Shown here in pieces: positions 33,639-43,964 of a DNA stretch of 64,000 nt. Positions within the stretch are counted from its first letter, which is position 1. Every line of letters starts with the position of its first letter. This DNA comes from Lampris incognitus (Eukaryota > Chordata > Actinopteri > Lampriformes > Lampridae): assembly GCF_029633865.1 (NCBI RefSeq), contig NC_079212.1:64385597-64449596 (forward strand), read 5' to 3'. Below the pieces are notes generated by a model. The model saw only the letters and a list, made by a program, of their open reading frames with translations, made no database searches and had not been told where the DNA came from. Made by a program: the position numbers and the translations under genes.

Positions 33639-34803
33639 CACTGCGTGCACAATTATTAGGCAAGTTGATGATTCATTTTATTTTTTAACAACTACAGCGC
33701 TCTCGCTCAATCCAAAATTTTAATAAAGCTCAAACCTGAATATTTAAGAAAGTAAAAGTCAGGTTTTGTCTTTCTTAAGAGAATATCTCAGTGTGCACAA
33801 TTATTTGGCAAATATTGGTGCGAAGAATTATTAGGCAACTAAATGAAAAACGAATATTTTCCCATCTTACTTGTTTATTTTCATCTGTTAAAGTGAAAAT
33901 AATGAACAAACAACGGAAAATTTACAAATAAGATTTCAGTTTGATTTTAAGTCCATCTTCAACACGAAAAGGTCCAACTAGCTCATCTCCGAGGCATAGC
34001 CCCTAGTGTCCGCCACAGTATCATTAAAGATGAGCTAGTTGGACCTTTTTGGGTTGAAGATGGACTTAAAATCAACTCCCAGACTACTGCCAGTTTTTAG
34101 AGGACACTTTCTTCAAGCAGTGGTACAGAAAAAAGTCTGCATCCTTCAAGAAGACCATGATTTTTATGCAGGACAATGCTCCATCACATGTATCAAAGTA
34201 CACCACTGCATGGCTTGCCAGTAAAGGCCTTAAAGATGACAGGAAAATGACATGGCCCCCTTCCTCACCTGACTTAACCCTATTGACAACTTGTGGGCTC
34301 TTCTTAAACGGGAGATTTACCATGAAGGAAAACAGTACACCTCTCTGAACAGTGTCTGGGAGGCTGTGGTTACTGCTGCACAAAAAGTTGATTGTCAAAA
34401 GATAAAGAAATTGACAGACTCCATGGATGGAAGGCTTGTGATGGTTATTGAAAAGAAGGGTGGCTATATTGGTCAGATTTTTTTTGTGGAAATGTTAGAA
34501 ATTTTTATTTTTAAATTTTCAGTTGTTTGTTCATTATTTTCACTTTAACAGCTGAAAATAAACAAGTGAGATGAGAAAATATTCGTTTTTCATTTAGTTG
34601 CCTAATAATTCTGTGCACCAATATTTGCCAAATAATTGTGCACACTGATACTCTCTCAAGAAAGACAAAACCTGACTTTTACTTCCTTAAATATTCAGGT
34701 TTGAGCTTCATTAACATTTTGGATTGAGCGAGAGCGCTGTAGTTGTTAAAAAATAAAATTAATCGTCAAAAATACAACTTGCCTAACAATTGTGCACGCA
34801 GTG
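33639..34803 (+). mobile_element. Tc1/mariner-like transposon with long inverted ends, defective
   Basis: 1165 bp bounded by CACTGCGTGCACAATTATTA on the left and its inverse on the right, with TA target duplicates at 33637-33638 and 34804-34805. The terminal inverted repeats run about 265-290 bp (33639 to about 33915, and about 34513 to 34803). The interior keeps only the C-terminal part of the transposase. The N-terminal DNA-binding domain is missing, replaced by a palindrome at 33943-34073. Non-autonomous. Confidence 0.92.
34028..34490 (+). pseudogene. Mariner transposase C-terminal remnant
   Basis: Shows DELVGPF, YCQFLED, the second catalytic Asp context MIFMQDNAPSHVSKYTTAWL and KMTWPPSSPDL. 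After a frameshift comes the Glu region (LWALLKREIYHEGKQYTSLN) and VWEAVVTAAQKVDCQKI. The QDNAPSH and PPSSPDLNP-type motifs identify the Tc1/mariner DDE superfamily. The first catalytic Asp region is not present. Confidence 0.88.
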
Positions 34804-34897
34804 TAGTTGGAGTGACTGACTGAGTGATCATAGTTCGAGTGACTGAGTGATCATCGTTAGAGTGACTGACTGACTGACTGAGTGATCACTTTCACAT

Positions 34898-35693
34898 GAT
34901 TCAGCTGCTGGCTCAGGTGACCAACGGCGATTTCAGCTGGTGGCGACCAATGGCATCACTAAATTTACACGACTGGTTGGCCGACGAACGACATCACTGA
35001 TAAACATGGAAGTGGCCGTTTCCCATGCTAATGAACATAATATATTGCTGCTCGTGGACACTACCGAGACGTGTCATTGCAAAAAAAGTCAGTCCAGTTC
35101 ACAAACACCAGCGCTCATAGACACATGCAGCTAGAGTGAGAATTAGTCGCATCTTCAGACAGTTGGTGATAGCTGAAGCACATTTATAAGGGTTATCAAG
35201 CCAAGACTTTCTGGTGATGCTGACAGCAGTGATGTAGCCAGGTAATTATTTTATATAAAAAAGAAATTGGCACTATTTAACTGTAGAGGGAATCAGGGTT
35301 TGAAAACTGCTGACCCGTATAGCCGCTGTTCATGTAACCAATGTCAAAACAGCCACTTTTTAAATGTAGTCACACAAAACAAGCCATTTTCTAAATGTAG
35401 TCGAGTTCCAGCCATATACCAGGTTTTAACTTAGTCTTGTTTAGTGACACAATATAGTGTTTGTACAAATTAATGTAAAATTTGCTAGTATTTAAAGTTT
35501 CAATGGTTTTAGATAATTTGCTAAAATCTTATTTTCCATCTTTGATAAAACCTCTTCTCAAAGCCTTGACCATAAACTACACCGAAAAATTATGAATAAA
35601 CAACAACAACACAGACCTTTAACTAAACCTTAAAAAAAGTTACATGATACACTTGAATTATGAAAAGAATGACCAGAAATCGGCTTTTTGACA
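34898..35693. other. Intron sequence, no feature recognised
   Basis: Unique-looking intron between the minisatellite and an LTR fragment. No SLC38-like exon or transposon motif was found. Confidence 0.55.
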
Positions 35694-35968
35694 CGATCAC
35701 TGGCCAGAGGGTCAGCAGCCAACAGGTGTGACATCTCCCTGTCGGCCAGTATGAGTGGCACCTGCCCTTGATTGGCCTGTGATGAGGTGCACCTGTGCTG
35801 GGGACTATTTGACCGGGTGCTTTGCAGACATTCCTCGTCGAGTCTGGGAAAAGTTTAGCGTCGGTCTGCAGATGCCCGTGTCTCCCGAACCCTCACCTGC
35901 CTTCTCTGTGTGAGAGAGTGTTTCCCGTGTTTGGTATTTTGTGTTAATTCGTGTTTGCATTTTTGCAT
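35694..35968. mobile_element. Partial LTR related to the solo LTR at 9076-9463
   Basis: Shares CATCTCCCTGTCGGCCAGT, CTTGATTGGCCTGTGAT, GGGGACTATTTGACCGGGTG and GTCGGTCTGC with the solo LTR, over about 270 bp from the TGACACG end. The last 110 or so bases of the LTR are missing and about 12 extra bases lie near the start. No duplication is visible. Confidence 0.8.
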
Positions 35969-36442
35969 TTTCTAAACAAACATTCTTTTCTTTAGTTTTT
36001 GCCAGCTTTTTAACCCCTGTAGTGTCCCTGAATTTGTGTTTAAGGCCTTAACACATCAGGGAAGTTTTATTTTTCATGCGATTAATTCACATGTCAATAT
36101 GTTTTTATGTAACTGTTGTTTATCTCGTAAGTACTTTCACACAGAACATGAATATTACGCAGTGAAAAGCAACATAATGTTTTCTAACAAGTTTGACTTT
36201 TCTGAGCATTCGTACTACTAATAAAGACATCCACGAATTATGTTGTGTGGAACGGATGTCACGTCACAACCTCCTAATGACAATGGCAGACCTATTGCTT
36301 GTGTTTGTCATCACCCTGTATTGTATGACAAAGGACACAATATTATAAAGACAAGGAACTGAAGGACAGTGTGGAGGAGCATCACTGTACAACTAGGCTA
36401 TCAGGATCGTGAGTAGCTTATGTAATTTACTTTTGGATGTAG
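35969..36442. other. Intron sequence, no feature recognised
   Basis: AT-rich intron ahead of the 13-bp minisatellite. Nothing else is seen. Confidence 0.5.
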
Positions 36443-39180
36443 TAGAGGGATGTAGTAGAGGGATGTCACAGAAGTATGTAGTAGCGCGATGTAGTAGAGG
36501 GATGTAGTAGAGGTATGAAGTGGAGGGATGTAGTAGAGGGGCTGTAGTAGAGGGATGTAGTAGAGTTATGTAGTAGAGGGATGTAGTTGATGGTTGTCGT
36601 AGAGGGATGTAGTAGAGGGGATCTAGTAGAGGGATGTTGTAGAGGGTGTAGTAGAGCGATGTAGTAGAGGGATGTCGCAGAGGGATGTAGTACAGGGGAT
36701 GTAGTAGAGGGATGTCGTAGAGGGGTGTAGTAGAGCGATGTAGTAGAGGTATGTAGTAGAGGGATGTAGTAGAGGGGCTGTAGTAGGGGGATGTAGTAGA
36801 GCGATATAGTAGAGTGATGTAGTAGAGGGATGTAGTAGAGTGATGTAGTAGAGGGATGTAGTAGACGTATGAAGTGGAGGGATGTAGTAGAGGGGCTGTA
36901 GTAGAGGGATGTAGTAGAGTTATGTGGTAGAGGGATGTAGTTGATGGATGTCGTAGAGGGATGTAGTAGAGGGGATGTAGTAGAGGGATGTCGTAGAAGG
37001 TGTAGTAGAGCGATGTAGTAGAGGGATGTCGCAGAGGGATGTAGTACAGGGGATGTAGTAGAGGGATGTCATAGAGGGGTGTAGTAGAGCGATGTAGTAG
37101 AGGTATATAGTAGAGGGATGTCGCAGAGGTATGTATTAGAGGGACGTAGTAGAGGTATGGAGTAGAGAATGTAGAAGAGGGATGTCGTAGAGGGATGTAG
37201 TAGAGCGATGTAGTATGGGGATGTCGTAGAGGTATGTAGTAGAGCGATGTAGTAGAGGTATGTAGTAGAGGTATGTAGTAGGGAGATGTACTAGGGGGAT
37301 TTCGCAGAGGTATGTAGTAGAGGGGTGTAGTAGAGGGATGTAGTAGAGGGACGTAGTAGAGGGATGTAGTAGAGGGTCTTTAGTAGGGGGATGTCATAGA
37401 GGGTTGTAGTACAGGGAAGCAGTAGAGGGATTAGTAGAGGTATGTAGTAGAGGTATGTAGTAGGGGGATGTAGTAGAGGGATGTAGTAGAGGGCTGTAGT
37501 AGAGCAATGTAGTAGAGGGATTTCGTAGAGGGATGTAGTAGAGCGATGTAGTAGAGGGATGTAGTAGAGGTATGAAGTAGAGGGGCTGTAGTAGAGGGAT
37601 GTAGTAGGGGGATGTCGCAGAGGTATGTAGTAGAGGGATGTAGTAGAGGGGCTGTAGTAGAGGGCTGTAGTAGGGTTATGTAGTAGATGGATGTCATAGA
37701 GGGATGTAGTAGAGGGATGTTGTAGAGGGATGTATTAGAGGGACGTAGTAGAGGGATGTCGTAGAGGTATGTAGTAGAGGGGTGTAGTAGAGGGATGTAG
37801 TAGAGGGACGTAGTAGAGGGATGTAGTAGAGGGGCTTTAGTAGGGGATGTAGTAGAGGGATGTAGTAGAGCGATGCAGTAGAGGGATGTCGTAGAGGGAT
37901 GTAGTAGAGCGACGTAGTAGAGGGATGTAGTAGAGCGATGTAGTAGAGGGATGTATTAGGGGGATGTCGCAGAGTTATGTAGTAGAGTTATGTAGTACAG
38001 GGGTGTAGTAGAGGGTTGTAGTAGAGGGGCTGTAGTAGGGGGATGTAGTAGAGGGATGTAGTAGAGCGATGTAGTAGAGGGATGTCGTAGAGGGATGTAA
38101 TAGAGCGATGTAGTAGAGGGATGTAGTAGAGGTATGAAGTAGAGGGGCTGTAGTAGAGGGATGTAGTTGATGGATGTCGTAGAGGGATGCAGTAGAGGGG
38201 ATGTAGTAGAGGGATGTTGTAGAGGGTATAGTAGAGCGATGTAGTAGAGGGATGTCGCAGAGGGATGTAGTACAGGGGATGTAGTAGAGGGATGTCGTAG
38301 AGGTATGTAGTAGAGGTATGTAGTAGAGGGGTGAAGTAGAGGGATGTAGTAGAGGGGCTCTAGTAGAGGGATGGAGTAGAGGGATGTATTAGAGGGACGT
38401 AGAAGAGGGACGTAGTAGAGGGATGTCATAGAGGGGTGTAGTAGAGCGATGTAGTAGAGGTTTGTAGTAGGGGGATGTCGCAGAAGTATTTAGTAGAGGT
38501 ATGTAGTAGAGGGGTGTAGTAGAGGGATGTAGTAGAGGGGCTGTAGTAGAGGGGATGTAGTAGAACAATGTAGTAGAGGGATGTAGTAGAGGGATGTTGT
38601 AGAGGGATGTATTAGAGGGATGTTGTAGAGGGATGTTGTAGAGGGACGTAGTAGAGCGACGTAGTAGAGCGACGTAGTAGAGGGATATCATAGAGGTATG
38701 TAGTAGAGGGGTGTAGTAGAACGATGTAGTAGAGGTATGTAGTAGGGGGATGTTGCAGAGGTATGTAGTACAGGTATGTCGTAGAGGGGTGTAGTAGAGG
38801 GATGTAGTAGAGGGGCTGTAGTAGAGGGATGTAGTAGAGTTATGTAGTAGAGGGTTGTAGTTGATGGATGTAGTAGAGGGGATTTAGTAGAGGGATGTCG
38901 TAGAGGGTGTAGTAGAGCGATGTAGTAGAGGGATGTCGCAGAGGGATGTAGTAGAGGGGCTGTAGTAGGGGGATGTAGTAGAGCGATGTAGTAGAGTGAT
39001 GTAGTAGAGGGATGGAGTAGAGGGATGTAAAGGGACGTAGTAGAGGTACGAAGTAGAGGGATGTAGTAGAGGGGCTGTAGTAGAGGGATGTAGTAGAGTT
39101 ATGTAGTAGAGTGATGTTGTAGAGGGATGTAGTAGAGGGACGTAGTAGAGGGACGTAGTAGAGGGGCTGTAATAGTGAGA
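36443..39180. repeat. 13-bp minisatellite, about 2.7 kb
   Basis: Some 200 tandem copies of ATGTAGTAGAGGG with frequent variants (TGTCGTAGAGGG, GCTGTAGTAGAGG, TATGTAGTAGAGG). A longer variant block containing TAGTTGATGG recurs near 36584, 36938, 38165 and 38858, so blocks of units have been duplicated together. Because 13 is not a multiple of three, the array stays open over long stretches and yields spurious peptides rich in LYYIPLLHPSTT; these are not genes. Confidence 0.97.
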
Positions 39181-40112
39181 TATTGTAGAGTTGATATCAA
39201 GGTAATCCTTCCTTGCTCACCCAGAGTCGGTTGCGGCACACCACATCGGAGGAAGTGCGCCCAGCAGAGGTCAGATTGGCAACAGGCGGGGATCCCCCCC
39301 ATGATCCCCTCCATGAAGAAGAGGAGATCCCCACGCACCGTACCACCATACCTGAACCCACCAATTTGAGTCCCCGTCATGTCTCGCGAGTTTGCGACAG
39401 AAAGCTGGGTTTTTGTCGCAAAATCTGCTGGTATGAATAGTTTTCATGGAAAATATTCGCAGGTGAGTATTTTGCGTTTTCGTGTCGTTTATTCATCACA
39501 TCCCTGGTGTGTAAAGGCCTTAGGTTGGACTGCAGCTGATTTCACTTGAGTGATAACTAAAATCACTATGGTAGCCTTGCCTAAGGCCAGTACACACTGG
39601 CACCGAATCAGATGGTGTCGAATGAGCCGAGTCAAGTGTCCTCTCCACTAAAACAGCAAGGGTTGACACCTGTCAAATATAAAAGGCAATGTACACCTAC
39701 CCCCCCCCCCCAAAATAAATACAAGTATGCAGGAGCATACTTGTATAGAACAGTTCAACAGAGCATAGAACAGTGTACCAAGACATTGTGGCTCATCTAG
39801 CAGATGTACATTGGCTCGAGGCTAGATGTCTGAAATGAGAGCGCAACCTGGACTCACATTAGCCAGCAACAGTGTTTGCTGGCCTTAAGTGGTTGGCAGG
39901 GAAAACCAGGGTTTTAAGTGTTAAGCTGAAATTGTAGTGAAAAACTGGCAACATTGGACCGCTACATACCATACAGAATATTGCTAATGCAAGAACTCCT
40001 GATCATACTACGAGCAGTCTGAAGAGTAATGTGGTTTCCACTGGCAACATGTATGTGGGAATAGAATAATAAACTGTCATATGGGGACTAGTCTTATGTC
40101 TGGGGTTCTTAC
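39181..40112. other. Intron sequence, no gene recognised
   Basis: Unique-looking intron with a short C tract (39700-39711). No exon homology or complete transposon. Confidence 0.5.
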
Positions 40113-40237
40113 AGGAAACAACACCACTGGCACCGTCAGGGTGACTGCCACCAACACAGCCAGGCGTACGCACAGGATCAAGGTGTCTAGAGGGTCCACT
40201 TTACTGTAGGTGTGGAGGAGCTCCGCTTCGGTGTTTG
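40113..40237 (-). CDS. slc38a5: SLC38 transporter exon
   Basis: Acceptor GCGCACAG preceded by a long TG repeat, donor TTTCCT/GTAAGA. Encodes NTEAELLHTYSKVDPLDTLI and LCVRLAVLVAVTLTVPVVLFP, a strongly conserved SLC38 TM segment. Two leading bases complete an Ala codon begun in the previous exon. Confidence 0.93.
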
Positions 40238-40247
40238 CTGTGCGCAC

Positions 40248-40323
<76 letters not shown>
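40238..40323. repeat. (CA)n microsatellite at a splice acceptor
   Basis: On the minus strand this is a (TG)n run of about 35-40 dinucleotides, ending GTGTGTGCGCACAG at the acceptor of the exon 40113-40237. It fills nearly half of a 185-bp intron. Confidence 0.95.
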
Positions 40324-40325
<2 letters not shown>

Positions 40326-40422
40326 TATGTGTGAAGAGTGATTGTCTTTAAGAAGTGAACCATCAGTTTGTGTAACATCAGTGCAGGGAATTCTACAGAA
40401 GGTGCTTTAGGGATCGTGTTAC

Positions 40423-40523
40423 CATAGAATGTGAGGTAACCGAAGGTGGCTGTGAGGAGGTACATGATGAACATGCCGAGGATGGAGACGTTAGAGATGT
40501 TCTGCATTCTCCTCTTGGTTGGG
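40423..40523 (-). CDS. slc38a5: SLC38 transporter exon
   Basis: Acceptor CCCATCTCCAG and donor TATG/GTAACA. Encodes PTKRRMQNISNVSILGMFIM and YLLTATFGYLTFY. The KRRMQ-I/V-SNVS loop and the FGYLTFY motif are family hallmarks. One leading base completes an Asn codon. Confidence 0.93.
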
Positions 40524-40802
40524 CTGGAGATGGGGAAATGAAAGCAGAACAGTTTGGCAATACTGTACATGAGCCGTATAGCTGAGGCAGTGTTTAAGAA
40601 ATACCTACAGCTGCACTATTTTAACTCCTAGTGAGAGAACTGTCACGCATTACTTCACCTCATGTTGTGAAGGGGGAGAAATAACCATTTATGTCATTAA
40701 TTGAAATATGCTGGCAATCATACAGAATATCCAGGTATCTTATTGAAAAACACGTTGTGTGCTGGGGATTTTATGGTAGAAGAACAGTGATCTGCTTCTT
40801 AC

Positions 40803-40882
40803 TTGCACAATTCAGTGTAGATGGGAAGCACTTCTGGGTGACACACAAAGGCAAAGGCCAAGATGGGGATGGTGTACGCCGT
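40803..40882 (-). CDS. slc38a5: SLC38 transporter exon
   Basis: Acceptor GCTTCTCAG and donor GCAA/GTAAGA. Encodes TAYTIPILAFAFVCHPEVLP and IYTELC, the conserved TM segment with the VCHPEVLPIYTEL signature. Confidence 0.94.
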
Positions 40883-41016
40883 CTGAGAAGCAAGTAGTGC
40901 GGTATCAATCAATCAATCAATCATTCAGTCAAGTCTAAAACTGGCTCCATGAACACACGAGGTTAAGTATTTACTCTCTCCATGTGATAGGATGCATGAA
41001 ACAGTGGCCACAACAC

Positions 41017-41023
<7 letters not shown>

Positions 41024-41092
<69 letters not shown>
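41024..41092. repeat. (TA)n microsatellite
   Basis: About 34 TA dinucleotides at the tail of SINE copy c. Confidence 0.96.
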
Positions 41093-41096
<4 letters not shown>

Positions 41097-41097
<1 letters not shown>

Positions 41098-41527
41098 TTC
41101 CCCCCTTTTCTCCGAATTGTACTTGGCCAATTACCCCACTCTTCCGAGCCGTCCTGGTCGCTGCTCCACCCCCTCTGCTGATCCGGGGAGGGCTGCAGAC
41201 TACCACATGCCTCCTCCAATACATGTGGAGTCGCCAGCCGCTTCTTTTCACCTGACAGTGAGGAGTTTCGCCACGGGGACGTAGCACGTGGGAGGATCAC
41301 ACTATTCCCCCCAGTTCCCCCTCCCCCCTAAACAGGCGCCCCGACCGACCAGAAGAAGCACTAGTGTAGAGACCAAGACACATACCCACATCCAGCTTCC
41401 CACCCGCAGACACGACCATCTGTGTCTGTAGGGATGCTTAACCAAGCCGGAGGTAACACAGGGATTTGAGCCACCGATCCCCATGTTGGTAGGCAACGGA
41501 ATAGACCACCACACTACCCGGAGGCCC
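41097..41527 (-). mobile_element. SINE family 1, copy c (full length)
   Basis: Complete copy with the tRNA-like head at the high-coordinate end and the tail merging into the TA repeat. Target duplication of about 16 bp: CACAACACTACTATAT at 41009-41024 and CACAACACTGCTATAT at 41529-41544. Confidence 0.9.
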
Positions 41528-41700
41528 CCACAACACTGCTATATTGAATGACCAAAGAACCCAGTGAAAATAACATTTTATCTCATGTAGTTAGAGAGCA
41601 CTTGCGTCTTGTGAGCAGGTAATGCTGAACAAACAGCTCAGCCTGGAGGTATCAGGGCTTTTATGGTGGCACTTTACTGACCAGAAAACTCGTCCCTCAC

Positions 41701-41811
41701 CTCTTGGTTGATGGTGAAGAATTTGGCACTGCAAACGTCCTCTGGGATGGTGGTGGCATTGTTGCTAAATGCCTCCAGGGGACAAGTGATGTTGAACCTC
41801 TTGTAGATGAC
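41701..41811 (-). CDS. slc38a5: SLC38 transporter exon (extracellular loop)
   Basis: Acceptor TCTGTGAAG and donor AGAG/GTGAGG; 37 codons in phase 0. Encodes VIYKRFNITCPLEAFSNNAT, then TIPEDVCSAKFFTINQE. This is the large extracellular loop, with two N-glycosylation sequons (NIT, NAT) and two cysteines that in the family form a disulfide. The loop is short compared with SLC38A2 and A4, consistent with SLC38A5/A3. Confidence 0.9.
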
Positions 41812-41967
41812 CTTCACAGATGTTCCAGAAGAAGTGGATTTATGAAAGAGTGAAAGATGTGTTGGGATAACAGACATGAACAACAAGCAAGTGAAGAGTA
41901 ACTTCCTTCTTACTGATCGAGGAAGTCCCGTTTTACTTCATATTGTAAGCCACATTCTGCACACTTC

Positions 41968-42403
41968 CTTTTGTGTGGCTTTTTTCCACCTTTTTCTCCC
42001 TAATAGTAGTTTGCCAATTACCCCACCCTTCCGAGCCGTCCCGGTTGCTGCTCCACCCCCTCTGCTGATCCAGGGAGGGTTGCAGACTACCACATGCCTC
42101 CTCCCATACATGTGGAGTCACCAGCCGCTTCTTTTCACCTGACAGTGAGGAGTTTCGCCAGGGGGATGTAGCACGTGGGAGGATCACGCTATTCCCCCCA
42201 GTTTCCCCTCTCCCCCGAACAGGGGGGAAGGGGGCGCTAGTGCAGCGACCAGGGCACATACCCACATCTGGCTTCTCACCCGCAGACACGGCCAATTGTG
42301 TCTGTAGGGATGCCCAACCAAGCCGGAGGTAACACGGGGATTCAAACCAGCGATCCCTGTGTTGGTAGGCAACGGAATAGACCGCTACACCACCTGGACG
42401 CCC
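41968..42403 (-). mobile_element. SINE family 1, copy d (nearly full length)
   Basis: Target duplication CATTCTGCACACTTC is present just before (near 41952-41966) and just after (near 42405-42419). The head is at the high-coordinate end. Only about 440 bases separate it from copy c, in the same orientation. Confidence 0.9.
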
Positions 42404-42514
42404 TCATTCTGCACACTTCTGATTGACTGTGTACTAGATACAGAGCTGGCCCTGACCAAGTCCTCCTGAGCTGGTCTTGGATAGTACATGCAGTTTAATG
42501 GCAGTCAGACTCAC

Positions 42515-42573
42515 CGCAGAGAGGAAGAACACCATGCAGGAGAGGGAGAACCCACTGGTGTAGCCCAGATATC
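42515..42573 (-). CDS. slc38a5: SLC38 transporter exon
   Basis: Acceptor GTTTGACAG and donor TGCG/GTGAGT, 59 bp. Encodes YLGYTSGFSLSCMVFFLSA after the two bases that complete a Gly codon. The GYLGYTSGFSLSCMVFFL motif is diagnostic for the family. Confidence 0.93.
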
Positions 42574-43029
42574 CTGTCAAACGAAGACCACATAATGCTC
42601 ACACTCAGCCTCCACCAACAGAACTACACATGTAGCTAGTCTGAGGAAGAGCAAGTGAACAGCATCACTGGCCTCCCTGCTCCCACTGCTGCAGAGGGTT
42701 TAGTGCCATGCGCAGCAGGGGGCAGACATGTGGCAGTTTTAAACAAAAATATTGATAAAATGAAAAAGAAGTGCTTTAAGTTCATTTTTATATGTCCCTA
42801 AACTACAGACGATTGTTCTGTACAGGTGTTATTTTATCAACAAATGGCTGAAGTCACACCAGCGTCCTGTAAATATGTGTTTATTAGTTATTATTGTATT
42901 TATCATTTTGTAAAAGTAAATTATACAATAACCTTGAAATACAAGTTTTAGTTTTTCTACAAATCAAAATATGTTGCTCTATCAGCGCCTAGTGGTGTAA
43001 CAGCCACTCACAGCACAGGTGCTATGGAA

Positions 43030-43500
43030 AGTACAGAAAGAAGTAGGGAGGCAGGGTGGAGAGGGGGTGGTAGGGAGGCAGGGTGGAGAGGGGGCGGTAG
43101 GGAAGGCAGGGTAGAGAAGGGGCAGTAGGAAGGCAGGGTGGAGAGGGGGCAGTAGGAAGGCAGGGTGGAGAGGGGGCAGTAGGAAGGCAGGGTGGAGAGG
43201 GGGCGGTAGGAAGGCAGGATGGAGAGGGGGCGGTAGGGAGGCATGGTGTAGAGGGGGCGGTAGGGAGGCAGGGTGGACAGGGGGCAGTAGAAAGGCAGGG
43301 TGGAGAGGGGGCAGTAGGGAGGCAAGGTGGAGAGAGGGTGGTAGGGAAGCAGGGTAGAGAGGGGGTGGTAGGGAGGCATGGTGGAGAGGGGGCGGTAGGG
43401 AGGCAGGGTAGAGAAGGGGCAGTAGGAAGGCAGGGTGGAGAGGGGGCAGTAGGAAGGCAGGGTGGAGAGGGGGCAGTAGGAAGGCAGGGTGGAGAGGGGG
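43030..43500. repeat. 27-bp minisatellite
   Basis: About 17 tandem copies of a G-rich unit containing GGTGGAGAGGGGGCAGTAGG, with 1-3 base variants. Because 27 is a multiple of three, the complementary strand is open in all three frames and gives repeating PPLHPAFLL-type peptides. It sits in the intron just after the exon 43512-43594. Confidence 0.95.
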
Positions 43501-43511
43501 CAGGGACATAC

Positions 43512-43594
43512 CGAGGTGTTTCATCATGGCCAATGGAAAAATGATGCAGACAGTGACAATGATTATGAGGTAATTTCCATTCATGAACCAATCC
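43512..43594 (-). CDS. slc38a5: SLC38 transporter exon
   Basis: Acceptor TTCTTTTTCCAG and donor CTCG/GTATGT. Encodes DWFMNGNYLIIIVTVCIIFP and LAMMKHL, a TM segment followed by the K/R-x-LG junction into the next exon. One leading base completes a Glu codon and one trailing base starts a Gly codon. Confidence 0.93.
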
Positions 43595-43620
43595 CTGGAA
43601 AAAGAACAGCAGTCATGAAA

Positions 43621-43693
<73 letters not shown>
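43621..43693. repeat. (CA)n microsatellite
   Basis: About 36 CA dinucleotides in the 288-bp intron upstream (gene sense) of the exon 43512-43594. A normal pyrimidine tract lies between it and the acceptor. Confidence 0.96.
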
Positions 43694-43695
<2 letters not shown>

Positions 43696-43882
43696 ACTAT
43701 TGCTACGTTTTACTGTGCTATGTAATCAATATGAATGTGAAGGATATTGATATGTATTGATAGCCATCTTAGATAAAAGGGAAATGAATCCGTTATTTCA
43801 TTGTAAAATAGTATAATTTGGGAGTAATCATACAATTGATATCATGCCATTTATTCAGTGGAGAGATAACTGCAGTACTCAC

Positions 43883-43964
43883 TCAGTGCTTGAAGTCTGG
43901 CCAAGGAAGGCTTGGATGACCAGCGGCAACTCATATTTCACGATGAAAAGGTAACTAGACATAG
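43883..43964 (-). CDS. slc38a5: SLC38 transporter exon
   Basis: Acceptor CTCTCCCCAG and donor CTGA/GTGAGT. Encodes MSSYLFIVKYELPLVIQAFL and GQTSST. The AMSSYLFIVKYELPLVIQ motif is one of the most conserved segments in SLC38A1-A5. Confidence 0.94.

Larger units (their letters stand above)
32521..34897. repeat. GACTGACT minisatellite, interrupted by a mariner
   Basis: Irregular units of about 30 bp built from GAGTGACTGACTGACTGA and GTGATCATAGTTG. The array occupies 32521-33638 and 34804-34897, with a Tc1/mariner element between the two parts. Unit length varies because the inner GACT tetramer run itself expands and contracts. Confidence 0.92.

Noticed and set aside
36443-39180. Long minus-strand frames rich in LYYIPLLHPSTT that look like a repetitive protein
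   Set aside because: They are translations of the 13-bp minisatellite, open in several frames because the unit has few stops. No start context, splice sites or non-repeat sequence support a gene.
39210-39380. Short plus-strand frame with non-repeat sequence as a possible exon
   Set aside because: No similarity to any family I know, no clear acceptor/donor pair, and it lies on the strand opposite to the host gene.
40984-41300. IYIYIYIY-rich short frames
   Set aside because: Pure translation of the (TA)n microsatellite joined to a SINE.
42982-43689. 235-codon Pro/Leu-rich frame ending near a CA repeat
   Set aside because: It spans the 27-bp minisatellite, the transporter exon 43512-43594 and a (CA)n run in one accidental frame. 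The exon is used in a different frame with good splice sites.
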